Part shown: piece after piece, positions 43,705 through 50,702 of the stretch
Numbering within the stretch: position 1 is the first letter of the stretch
Layout: every line of letters starts with the position of its first letter
NCBI GenBank assembly: GCA_049299895.1
Contig: JBAQYF010000026.1
Coordinates: forward strand, 158,052-222,051
Source: CAIYYO01 sp049299895
GTDB taxonomy: Archaea > Altiarchaeota > Altiarchaeia > IMC4 > QMZM01
DNA length: 64,000 nucleotides
Reading direction: 5' to 3'
Notes under the pieces: generated by a model
Database searches by the model: none
The model's input: only the letters and a program-made list of their open reading frames with translations
What the model was told of the DNA's origin: nothing
Made by a program: the position numbers and the translations under genes

Positions 43705-45171
43705 TCATCTGGCAGTTCTGTGCCTGCTCAACCGATCTTTAATGGCATCAGTCAATTTAAGCGCCTCAGCTCTAGGCAAACAGTCCTTAACCCATACAGA
43801 AACTAGATTATTCCATAGAATAATTGGCGATACATTAAACCGATCCCCAAGTCTCGCCAACCATTCATGGTAATCAATCACCGTTTGGACTTCAATTATT
43901 TCTTTTTCAACAAGCGACCGGTTTAAAATCATTACTTGCGCTAATTTATCAACTGATTTACTTGAAACGTCTTGGATAATCTGTTTTTCCGGAGCAAATT
44001 TTCCAGGGAGTTTAATGGCTGATTTGGCCTCTTGATCCCCATCTATAATACCCAGTAGGTTATAAGGAATTTTTTCTTCTTTATCAAGTCTATCCAATGT
44101 GTCAACGACATTATATGGTCCGACGGGGATTATCCGTATCTTCTGATGGATCTCAGGGGCATAGTTTCTAACCAATTCTGTAACTATGACTTTTGATTCA
44201 TTATCTTCGACCATAATATCCAATTCAGAGTACAATTTGTCATCAATTTCCGAAAGACACAATTCAACGCTCGGCCCGTAAACTATTTCTATGCCATCGG
44301 TCGTTCTGGCTAATAAGATCCTAGCATCGCGGGGCAGCTCAGACAGAACATAAGGTGAATGAGTAGACAAAATAACCTGCAGTCTTTTTACTCTCGTCAA
44401 CTTTAATAACTGCCTTATGAGTCGTCTCTGCGCTTTAGGATGCAAAGAAGACTCTACTTCATCGATGATTACCAATGTATGATCAGGGATATTTTCAATT
44501 GTTTTTATGAACCTTGAGATGGTGGCTTCACCTGCTCCTTGATGAAACTCGGATAATTCTCCAAATTTGAAGCCTAAAATTCCAACTTCTTTTTTGTTAT
44601 CCGCACTAGTCTTCGCGTATCTACTGCTAGTATAAGGCCGGCCTATTATTTCAGAAATGTTATCTACAGAATCTATTTGGAGGTCCTTGGAACTCGTTTC
44701 AGTGATCGCTTTTTTTGCTAATTTGGAATATCCTATAACCGATTCTATCGGTTGTAGTCGGTTTAAATCGAAATAATAGACTTTATTTTCTATTCGTTCA
44801 GTAATCCCCCTCCATCTTTCAGTAGGTTTCTTAATATCGTGAGTAATAATCTTTGGGCCCTGCCGCAGTTGATATTTCAAGACGACATCCTCAAGTTTCT
44901 CCCACGCAGTGTCCGGAAAAAAATCGCTTGGGAAAAGAGTGGAAGATATTTCACTTGATCTATACGCACATGCGGCGACTTTTAACAAGGTACTCTTTCC
45001 AGTTCCATTTTCACCTACGATCGCGCATATTGGAAACTTGAATGATACTGTTTTCTCATCTAATCCATGTAGGCCTTTTATCGAAACACTTAGTATAAAC
45101 TTATGCCATTGATCAGATATCAGTCTATCCCTGATTTTCTGGATTTCAGGTGACTGAGTTTCATAGGCCAT
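43705..45171 (-). CDS. OLD-family ATPase/TOPRIM nuclease
   Basis: 488 residues. N-terminal ABC-type ATPase: Walker A GENGTGKST (53-61), then QGAGEATISRFI, Walker B TLVIIDEVESSLHPKAQRRLI, and H-loop VILSTHSPYVLSELP. A TOPRIM-like part follows: VEDNESKVIVTELV (Glu) near 317 and LGIIDGDQEAKS (DxD) near 365. This is the plan of OLD (overcoming lysogenization defect) endonucleases, which act in phage exclusion. It is shorter than typical OLD (about 580) and no UvrD-like partner is adjacent, so it is not a Gabija pair. Its codon use is more AT-rich than its neighbours, suggesting acquisition. It stands alone between purM and the NFACT-R gene. Confidence 0.82.
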   Translation of the reverse strand: MAYETQSPEIQKIRDRLISDQWHKFILSVSIKGLHGLDEKTVSFKFPICAIVGENGTGKSTLLKVAACAYRSSEISSTLFPSDFFPDTAWEKLEDVVLKYQLRQGPKIITHDIKKPTERWRGITERIENKVYYFDLNRLQPIESVIGYSKLAKKAITETSSKDLQIDSVDNISEIIGRPYTSSRYAKTSADNKKEVGILGFKFGELSEFHQGAGEATISRFIKTIENIPDHTLVIIDEVESSLHPKAQRRLIRQLLKLTRVKRLQVILSTHSPYVLSELPRDARILLARTTDGIEIVYGPSVELCLSEIDDKLYSELDIMVEDNESKVIVTELVRNYAPEIHQKIRIIPVGPYNVVDTLDRLDKEEKIPYNLLGIIDGDQEAKSAIKLPGKFAPEKQIIQDVSSKSVDKLAQVMILNRSLVEKEIIEVQTVIDYHEWLARLGDRFNVSPIILWNNLVSVWVKDCLPRAEALKLTDAIKDRLSRHRTAR

Positions 45172-45246
45172 AAACTAATATTGATAAAGAGGATAAAAAA
45201 TGAGCAAAGCCACTAAGTAATGACATTATTAACCAACAAACGCAAT

Positions 45247-46083
45247 CTATCGAACTATCTGCCCTTTCCCGCCCGGAATAAGACGCTGCACAAGGTCTAG
45301 TTTAACCCTCCTAATCCGGTCGGCATCCTCTTTCCCTGCCTTTTTCGCAGCCGCATCTTTTATGCTTTTGGCAAGCTCTCCGCTTTTTTCGTTGCCCGGA
45401 GTAACTTGTGTGTAATATTTGGTCTTTGATTCAACGGCAGACATGGGCCCTGCAAGGATCTCGACAGTCTCGCCGAGGACAAATCCTATCGCAACCATCA
45501 AACGCACACCTCGCATATACTCCTTTTTCCCGCTGATCATAAAACCGCCTTTTGGCATGTATTCGCCGCTCGGAGCGGTCTTCGAGACTTGGTCCGGCCT
45601 CACATAATAGATGTCACAACTGCCCATGCCGGATTTCCATGCGCTCGAATAGGACGCTGCAGCCTCGGCCGTCTCTTTGATCGTAGTTAACGGGACCTCT
45701 TTTTTCTCGGGGTTCTTTATGACAAAGAAGGGAGCGCCGTGCACGTCAGCGTGGAAAACTGTATCGTTGTCCTCCGTGTGCTTTTTGATGAGGATCTCGT
45801 TCGTGGTGGCATCCTTACCCCCTACGACGAAGAAGCCGTCACTTGACGTAAAGGAATGGAATTTGTCGAACCAACGTTTCTCTGCTGTTTTCTTTGCCTC
45901 GGGAGCCTCCTGGACTACCGCAACCTCGTGCTTCTCTTTTAAGTCGGCAATCTTCTTCTGTGTGTCCTCCAATGCCTTCTTTGCGCCGATCAGTTTCTGC
46001 CGAGCCTTCTTTGCCTCCTCGTAATACTCTTCGGCATTGGCCGAAACGGATTTGCGCAGGTCGATCTTTAGCTTGTGTTCCAT
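45247..46083 (-). CDS. Stand-alone coiled-coil plus NFACT-R domain (RqcH/NEMF C-terminal half)
   Basis: 278 residues. Residues 1-65 are a charged coiled coil (SANAEEYYEEAKKARQKLIGAKKALEDTQKKIADLKEKHE). Residues 70-200 are the NFACT-R (DUF814) domain: KFHSFTSSDGFFVVGGKDATTNEILIKKHTEDNDTVFHADVHGAPFFVIKNP and GSCDIYYVRPDQVSKTAPSGEYMPKGGFMI. Full archaeal RqcH/NEMF proteins (about 650 residues) have an N-terminal NFACT-N and HhH part before this; here it is missing and the upstream DNA codes for another protein on the other strand. It could be a natural split form or a truncated gene. Family role: binding stalled 50S subunits in ribosome quality control. Confidence 0.85.
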   Translation of the reverse strand: MEHKLKIDLRKSVSANAEEYYEEAKKARQKLIGAKKALEDTQKKIADLKEKHEVAVVQEAPEAKKTAEKRWFDKFHSFTSSDGFFVVGGKDATTNEILIKKHTEDNDTVFHADVHGAPFFVIKNPEKKEVPLTTIKETAEAAASYSSAWKSGMGSCDIYYVRPDQVSKTAPSGEYMPKGGFMISGKKEYMRGVRLMVAIGFVLGETVEILAGPMSAVESKTKYYTQVTPGNEKSGELAKSIKDAAAKKAGKEDADRIRRVKLDLVQRLIPGGKGQIVR

Positions 46084-46142
46084 TCCTAATAGATTATTGT
46101 ATTACTGCAAATTTAATCCCCTGAACGCAATACTTAAAAGAA

Positions 46143-46478
46143 ATGAGAAACGAACTACGTCCCTGGACTGCAACGGTTTTGTCTTTTGTTATCGCCGGAT
46201 TAGGCCACTTGTATCTTAGAAAGTATGCGAAGGGCCTGTTCTTTATCTTTTTGGAGGTTGTCGCATACGTCGGATTAGCGGATTATCCAGAGGTGTTCCT
46301 GATCTTCACGTTCGCGTTGGAAGTTTGGGTTTCTCTTGATGCCTATCGTATTGCCTTGATGCGGGGCAGGAAGGATCCGGTTAGTAATAATGAATTAACG
46401 ATCAGAACCACGTTAACCGACGGTACGCCTAAAAATATAAAAGAAATAGATAATAAAGAAAAAGAGATATATGTCTGA
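46143..46478 (+). CDS. Small two-helix membrane protein
   Basis: 111 residues. RPWTATVLSFVIAGLGHLYLRKYAKGLFFIFLEVVAYVGLADYPEVFLIFTFALEVWVSLDAYRIA gives two to three hydrophobic helices, with the GxGHxYLxKYxKGxxF pattern of TM2/DUF5683-like small membrane proteins. The C-terminal third is charged and cytoplasmic. Function unknown. It converges with rpl10 and is divergent from the NFACT-R gene. Confidence 0.72.
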   Translation: MRNELRPWTATVLSFVIAGLGHLYLRKYAKGLFFIFLEVVAYVGLADYPEVFLIFTFALEVWVSLDAYRIALMRGRKDPVSNNELTIRTTLTDGTPKNIKEIDNKEKEIYV

Positions 46479-46491
46479 TTCCGCCAAGAGA

Positions 46492-47412
46492 TTAGCCGAA
46501 CAGGGACGCAAGTCCTGACGCCGCGTCTTCGTCCGATTTCTTTTCTTCTTTCTTATCTTCGGCCGGTGCCGCTGCCTCAGCTACCTCCCCGGATGCAGCA
46601 GATGCTACTGATTGCATCTGCATGTTGGCCTTGGACAATAGCAGGGAGATGGTCTCTTTGTTGACCACATCCGTGTTTATTGCCAGGGACATTGCTTCCG
46701 TGAATGCTTTTAGCAGGAACAGCTTGTTTGTCTCCTTGTTGTAGATTCGTGCGTTGTATGCCAGGTTCAGTGATAGTGCGTGACCTGTCTGCATGTCTGC
46801 GATTATCTTCTCAGTATCTATGCTCAGCACGTCTCCGGGGTATAGCATGCCGCTTTCGTATGCGGAGTTTATTTTTAGTCCGAGTTCTACCGGCTGTATG
46901 CCCAGTCTTGAGAGAACGTTTGCGAGGTCTGCTGATATTATTCCGCCTTTCTTTACGACGTGCGAGTCGTCTGTTACGACGATCTTTCCGCCTTGTATCT
47001 TTGCTTTTATCCCGACTTTCTGCAGGTCTCCTATGATCGGTCCGGGTTTGAATGGGGTGTCTCCGGCAGGTATTGTTATGTCTTTTTCTGCGATGCTTCC
47101 GGGTTTTGCGGGTGCGGTTGTCCTCGTGGTCTTCATCAGCTTGGACAATTTGAATGCGTCCGTATCTGCCATGACCACGCAGACTTGTCCCTGAACGTGT
47201 TCGCTTAGTTTTCCGAGCTCTGCTTTGTCGCATGCCCTGCGTACTACCGAGGACTTGGCTATTTTCAGTTCGGCTTTTCCTCGGAGGCTTTTCCTCATCT
47301 GCTGTAGCTGGCTGGAGGGTATCTTGCTTACATTGACCAACCCTACAGTCTTTGATTCAGACATCTTTTTCGCGAGTTCGTCTACGGCCTTAAGTTTCCA
47401 AGTTGCGACCAT
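46492..47412 (-). CDS. rpl10: Ribosomal protein uL10 (L10/P0)
   Basis: 306 residues. The N-terminal rRNA-binding domain (WKLKAVDELAKKMSESKTVGLVNVSKIPSSQLQQMRKSLRGKAELKIAKSSVVRRA) is followed by the archaeal/eukaryotic P0 insertion (DTPFKPGPIIGDLQKVGIKAKIQGGKIVVTDDSHVVKKG). The C-terminus with AAAPAEDKKEEKKSDEDAASGLASLFG is the stalk tail. It is last in the ftsZ-secE-spt5-rpl11-rpl1-rpl10 run. rpl12, which usually follows, is absent here. Confidence 0.96.
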   Translation of the reverse strand: MVATWKLKAVDELAKKMSESKTVGLVNVSKIPSSQLQQMRKSLRGKAELKIAKSSVVRRACDKAELGKLSEHVQGQVCVVMADTDAFKLSKLMKTTRTTAPAKPGSIAEKDITIPAGDTPFKPGPIIGDLQKVGIKAKIQGGKIVVTDDSHVVKKGGIISADLANVLSRLGIQPVELGLKINSAYESGMLYPGDVLSIDTEKIIADMQTGHALSLNLAYNARIYNKETNKLFLLKAFTEAMSLAINTDVVNKETISLLLSKANMQMQSVASAASGEVAEAAAPAEDKKEEKKSDEDAASGLASLFG

Positions 47413-47423
47413 TTTTCTTTGTG

Positions 47424-48056
47424 TTACATCAGCTTAATCACTGAGCCCATCGTAGTTTTTAGGTAAGCTGATTGAATCTTTTCTTTTGGGATGATCCTTT
47501 CAACCGCGTCCAGCACAACTGATACGTTGTCTGCGAGGTCGTCGGGGCTCATGTCTTCTATTCCGACAGGTACCTGTATGGTGGGGTTCTTCTTTGATCT
47601 GATCCGAACAGTGTTCTTTATCCTGTTTGTTACGTTGGTTAGGTCCGCGCTGTCGGGGACAGGCTGGGGCATTTTGCCTCTGGGACCAAGTACGACTCCC
47701 CAGGTTTTTCCGATGAGGGGCATCATATCCGGCTGGGCGATGAATGCATAGCAGTCGGTTGCGAATTTTCTCATCCTGCGCTTGTTCCTTGCGTATTCTT
47801 CTATCTCGGCCTTGCTTAGAACGTAATCTGATACCTTTTTTGCCCGGACGTTCATGTCTCCGTCGGCGAATATGCCGATCTTTATGTCTTTTCCTCGTCC
47901 CTTGGGCAGTAGGATGTTTAGGTTCAGCTTGTATTCGGCGCTTTCCAGGTCTACTTCCTTGAAGTTCATGGAAAGTTCTACGCTTTGCTTGAATTTTCTA
48001 GTAGTCGATTTAGACTTTGCTTCCTCGATTTTTTTGGATATGTCTTTTTTGTTCAT
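47424..48056 (-). CDS. rpl1: Ribosomal protein uL1
   Basis: A 210-residue L1. FKQSVELSMNFKEVDL, RGKDIKIGIFADGDMNVRAKK, DCYAFIAQPDMMPLIGKTWGVVLGPRGKMPQPVP and NRIKNTVRIRSKKNPTIQVPVG are conserved archaeal features. Length is normal. rpl10 follows after 11 bases. Confidence 0.96.
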   Translation of the reverse strand: MNKKDISKKIEEAKSKSTTRKFKQSVELSMNFKEVDLESAEYKLNLNILLPKGRGKDIKIGIFADGDMNVRAKKVSDYVLSKAEIEEYARNKRRMRKFATDCYAFIAQPDMMPLIGKTWGVVLGPRGKMPQPVPDSADLTNVTNRIKNTVRIRSKKNPTIQVPVGIEDMSPDDLADNVSVVLDAVERIIPKEKIQSAYLKTTMGSVIKLM

Positions 48057-48151
48057 TTTCCTCCTACCCGGAATTTTCTAAGAAATACACGGGGTAGTGC
48101 TACGGAATTGAAGTAGAATATAGTATTTGGTATTTAAATTACCGAACACTC

Positions 48152-48625
48152 TTACTTCAATCGGTCGTCGTATTTTCCTGCGTTCACAGCCGCTATCAAT
48201 TGCTTGGGCGTCTGCCCGTCTATTGTCAGGCCGGTCGGCACACAGGTGCCGGCTATCTCTTTTACTGCGGCTTTGAGGTCGTTTGCAAGGAGCGCGTCGC
48301 GCTTCATGCCCGTGACCTTCAAAAGCTGGTCGAAAGTTATGTCCCCTACGGGTTTTCCGTCCTTTGTCCCGGTCTCAACACCTGCTTCCTTCTTCAGGAG
48401 CGAAGATGCAGGGGGTGAACCGATCTTTATCTCGAAGTCCTTTTTGTCGGTGTCTATTATTATCTTGACTGGTACCTTCATTCCCTGGTAGTCCGCAGTC
48501 TTCTCGTTTATAGCAGCAATAACTTTTCCTATGTTTAGTCCCGTAGGTCCCAACGCGGGTCCGAGCGGCGGTCCCGCGCTTGCGTTTCCTCCGTCTACGA
48601 GCGCATCAATTGTTTCCTTGGCCAT
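48152..48625 (-). CDS. rpl11: Ribosomal protein uL11
   Basis: 157 residues. VDGGNASAGPPLGPALGPTGLNIGKVIAAINEKTADYQGMKVPVKIIID is the N-terminal domain and GDITFDQLLKVTGMKRDALLANDLKAAVKEIAGTCVPTGLTIDG the rRNA-binding C-terminal domain. spt5 ends one base upstream. A 95-base gap to rpl1, including AT-rich DNA, may hold an extra promoter. Confidence 0.96.
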   Translation of the reverse strand: MAKETIDALVDGGNASAGPPLGPALGPTGLNIGKVIAAINEKTADYQGMKVPVKIIIDTDKKDFEIKIGSPPASSLLKKEAGVETGTKDGKPVGDITFDQLLKVTGMKRDALLANDLKAAVKEIAGTCVPTGLTIDGQTPKQLIAAVNAGKYDDRLK

Positions 48626-48626
48626 T

Positions 48627-49127
48627 TTAGTCTCCTTCGTCTTTCTTTAGGATCTTAATGTCTTCTCCTCTGACTATGACAGGTATCGGAACGGCAGCTT
48701 CTATCAGTTCTACCGTTATTTCGTTCTTGCCCGTATCGATCCTTGCAACCCTTGCCTTTTCTCCTTTGAAGGGTCCTGCTATCAGTTCTACGAGGTCTCC
48801 CTTGACCACGTTCAGGACCGTCGGAGTGGGCATTATGGTTTTTTCCAGTTCCTCTATCGGAACCGTTCCCGCGGATTCAAGGTCTCCTTTCTTTTTAAGC
48901 AGGAGTCCTTTGGTCTTCGGGACCTTCAATGCGATGTCTTCGACTGTTCCTGGTTGATCCGCTTCCACGAGTATGTAGCCCTTTAATCCGGTAGTGTATA
49001 GAACGGAATATATTTCCTTTCCTACTTGCATATCCGTTCTTGCCTTCCGCTGGGCTCTGGCCTCGCGCGCAATCATTTCCGCAACCACTTTTTCCTGGTT
49101 TGCGGTTACTTTAACGACATAGATCAC
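48627..49127 (-). CDS. spt5: Transcription elongation factor Spt5 (NusG)
   Basis: 166 residues: an NGN domain (MIYVVKVTANQEKVVAEMIAREARAQRKARTDMQVGKEIYSVLYTTGLKGYILVEAD) that binds the RNA polymerase clamp, and a KOW domain (GDLVELIAGPFKGEKARVARIDTGKNEITVELIEAAVPIPVIVRGEDIKIL). It is somewhat longer than many archaeal Spt5 proteins, with an extended linker. It precedes rpl11 by one base. Confidence 0.95.
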   Translation of the reverse strand: MIYVVKVTANQEKVVAEMIAREARAQRKARTDMQVGKEIYSVLYTTGLKGYILVEADQPGTVEDIALKVPKTKGLLLKKKGDLESAGTVPIEELEKTIMPTPTVLNVVKGDLVELIAGPFKGEKARVARIDTGKNEITVELIEAAVPIPVIVRGEDIKILKKDEGD

Positions 49128-49232
49128 AGTATCACCGTATTTTGATTATATGAGATAAATAGGTCTTAATTTAGAAGAAATAAAGATATAGAACTTTATC
49201 AATAAAAAGAATCACGTCCAGGGGGGTATAGC

Positions 49233-49427
49233 TTAAATCGGTAGTAGCTGGAATACAATGAATAATATGAATCCAAGAGCTCCTATAAAGACCATTCCCA
49301 GGCCGGTTATCTTGGCGGTTTCATTGAATTCCGTACCCCGGGGTTTCCTTGTAAGACGTAGGATCCTCCTGGTTTCCTTTATTGCGTAATCGACTTTAGC
49401 AGGTATCTCTTTTAAGTTTAGTGCCAT
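49233..49427 (-). CDS. secE: Preprotein translocase subunit SecE (Sec61 gamma)
   Basis: 64 residues with one C-terminal membrane helix (AKITGLGMVFIGALGFILFIVFQLLPI) after the conserved amphipathic part (VDYAIKETRRILRLTRKPRGTEF). Typical length. It lies between ftsZ and spt5 as in many archaea, 11 bases from the ftsZ stop. Confidence 0.93.
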   Translation of the reverse strand: MALNLKEIPAKVDYAIKETRRILRLTRKPRGTEFNETAKITGLGMVFIGALGFILFIVFQLLPI

Positions 49428-49438
49428 TTTTTGGGTGG

Positions 49439-50602
49439 TTAAACGTATCTTAGGCCCATGTCGGAAGTCTGACTTTCTTCGCTTCCGGTCTCGAATTTCT
49501 CTTCCAGGCCTATTTCATATTGAGGGGTCTTTACCCCGGACAATATCACAAGGGTCTTTATGACGTTCCTGTCAAGTGTTTCATCGAGCTGGGCTCCCCA
49601 TATTATCTGCGCGTCAGGGCTTATATTCGTGGAAACGGTCCTGACTATTTCCTCTGCTTCTTCCAGCGTCATGTCCCTGCTTCCTATGATGTTGATAAGC
49701 GCTCCGGTAGCAGTGCTTATGTCTGTGTCGAGCAGGGGTGATTTCAGGGATTTCTCCACTGATTCCTTTGCTCTTGCATCGCTCGCCGTGTCTTTTCCGG
49801 ATGAGCCTAGGCCGATCATGGCCGTTCCCCCGGTCTTCATGATGGTCTTCACGTCTGCGAAGTCCAGGTTCACAAGCCCGGGTTTGGTTACCATCTCGGC
49901 GATCCCTTTGACCGAGTTTGCCAATAGTTCGTCTGCAACCTTGAATGCCGCATTCAGGGGCAGGTTTGGCGCTATCTGCAGGAGTTTATCGTTTGGTATA
50001 ACTATGACTGTGTCGGCGTGTTTGCGCAGCTTTTTGAGGCCCATGAGTGCGTTGCGTGCCCTGACTTTTCCTTCGACGCTGAACGGGAGGGTGACTACGC
50101 CTATCGTAAGTGCCCCTGATTCCTTTGCTACCTGGGCTATTACGGGCGCAGAACCGGTTCCTGTTCCTCCGCCCAGTCCGCATGTGACGAATACGAGGTC
50201 TGCTCCTTCTATGACGTCTGCGAGCTTCTTTGCGTCGGCTTCGGCGCATGCCTCTCCCACTTCGGGGTTGTTTCCGGCGCCTATCCCGCCTTGTACGGTG
50301 GTTCCTATCAGGACCTTTGTGTGAGCGTTTGTGTACAGTAGGTCGAGTGCGTCTGTGTTGACGGCTATTACGTCTCCTCCTTCGATGCCCATCTCCATTA
50401 TGCGGTCTACGGTGTTTCCGCCTGCGCCTCCGCAGCCTACGACCTTTATGGAGGTCTTTATGCCTTCTACTATCCGGCGTAGTTCCTCGTCAGTGTTCGC
50501 TCCGGGCTTTGCGGGGCCTGTATGCCTGACCATTTCTTCCTTTTTGCGCTCTTCCTTGATATTCCCTGCCGCAGCAATAGCATCTCTGACAATAGATTCC
50601 AT
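49439..50602 (-). CDS. ftsZ: Cell division protein FtsZ
   Basis: 387 residues. VVGCGGAGGNTVDRIMEMGIEGGDVIAVNTDALDLL, the tubulin signature GGGTGTGSAPVIAQVAKESG, TLPFSVEGKVRARNALMGLKKL and NLDFADVKTIMKTGGTAMIGLG identify an archaeal FtsZ. An N-terminal 35-residue extension and a short C-terminal tail (SEESQTSDMGLRYV) flank the GTPase. It heads the translation/secretion run. A TATA-like TATAATATATATT region (minus strand) near 50625-50640 lies just upstream. Confidence 0.97.
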   Translation of the reverse strand: MESIVRDAIAAAGNIKEERKKEEMVRHTGPAKPGANTDEELRRIVEGIKTSIKVVGCGGAGGNTVDRIMEMGIEGGDVIAVNTDALDLLYTNAHTKVLIGTTVQGGIGAGNNPEVGEACAEADAKKLADVIEGADLVFVTCGLGGGTGTGSAPVIAQVAKESGALTIGVVTLPFSVEGKVRARNALMGLKKLRKHADTVIVIPNDKLLQIAPNLPLNAAFKVADELLANSVKGIAEMVTKPGLVNLDFADVKTIMKTGGTAMIGLGSSGKDTASDARAKESVEKSLKSPLLDTDISTATGALINIIGSRDMTLEEAEEIVRTVSTNISPDAQIIWGAQLDETLDRNVIKTLVILSGVKTPQYEIGLEEKFETGSEESQTSDMGLRYV

Positions 50603-50702
50603 GTTGGACCACCGATAATAAGACTAATATATATTATATAGTATAGTAGACAGAAATATGAGATTTAGGGCTTATAAAATAAGAAAAAAAGAGAGGGATG
50701 AG

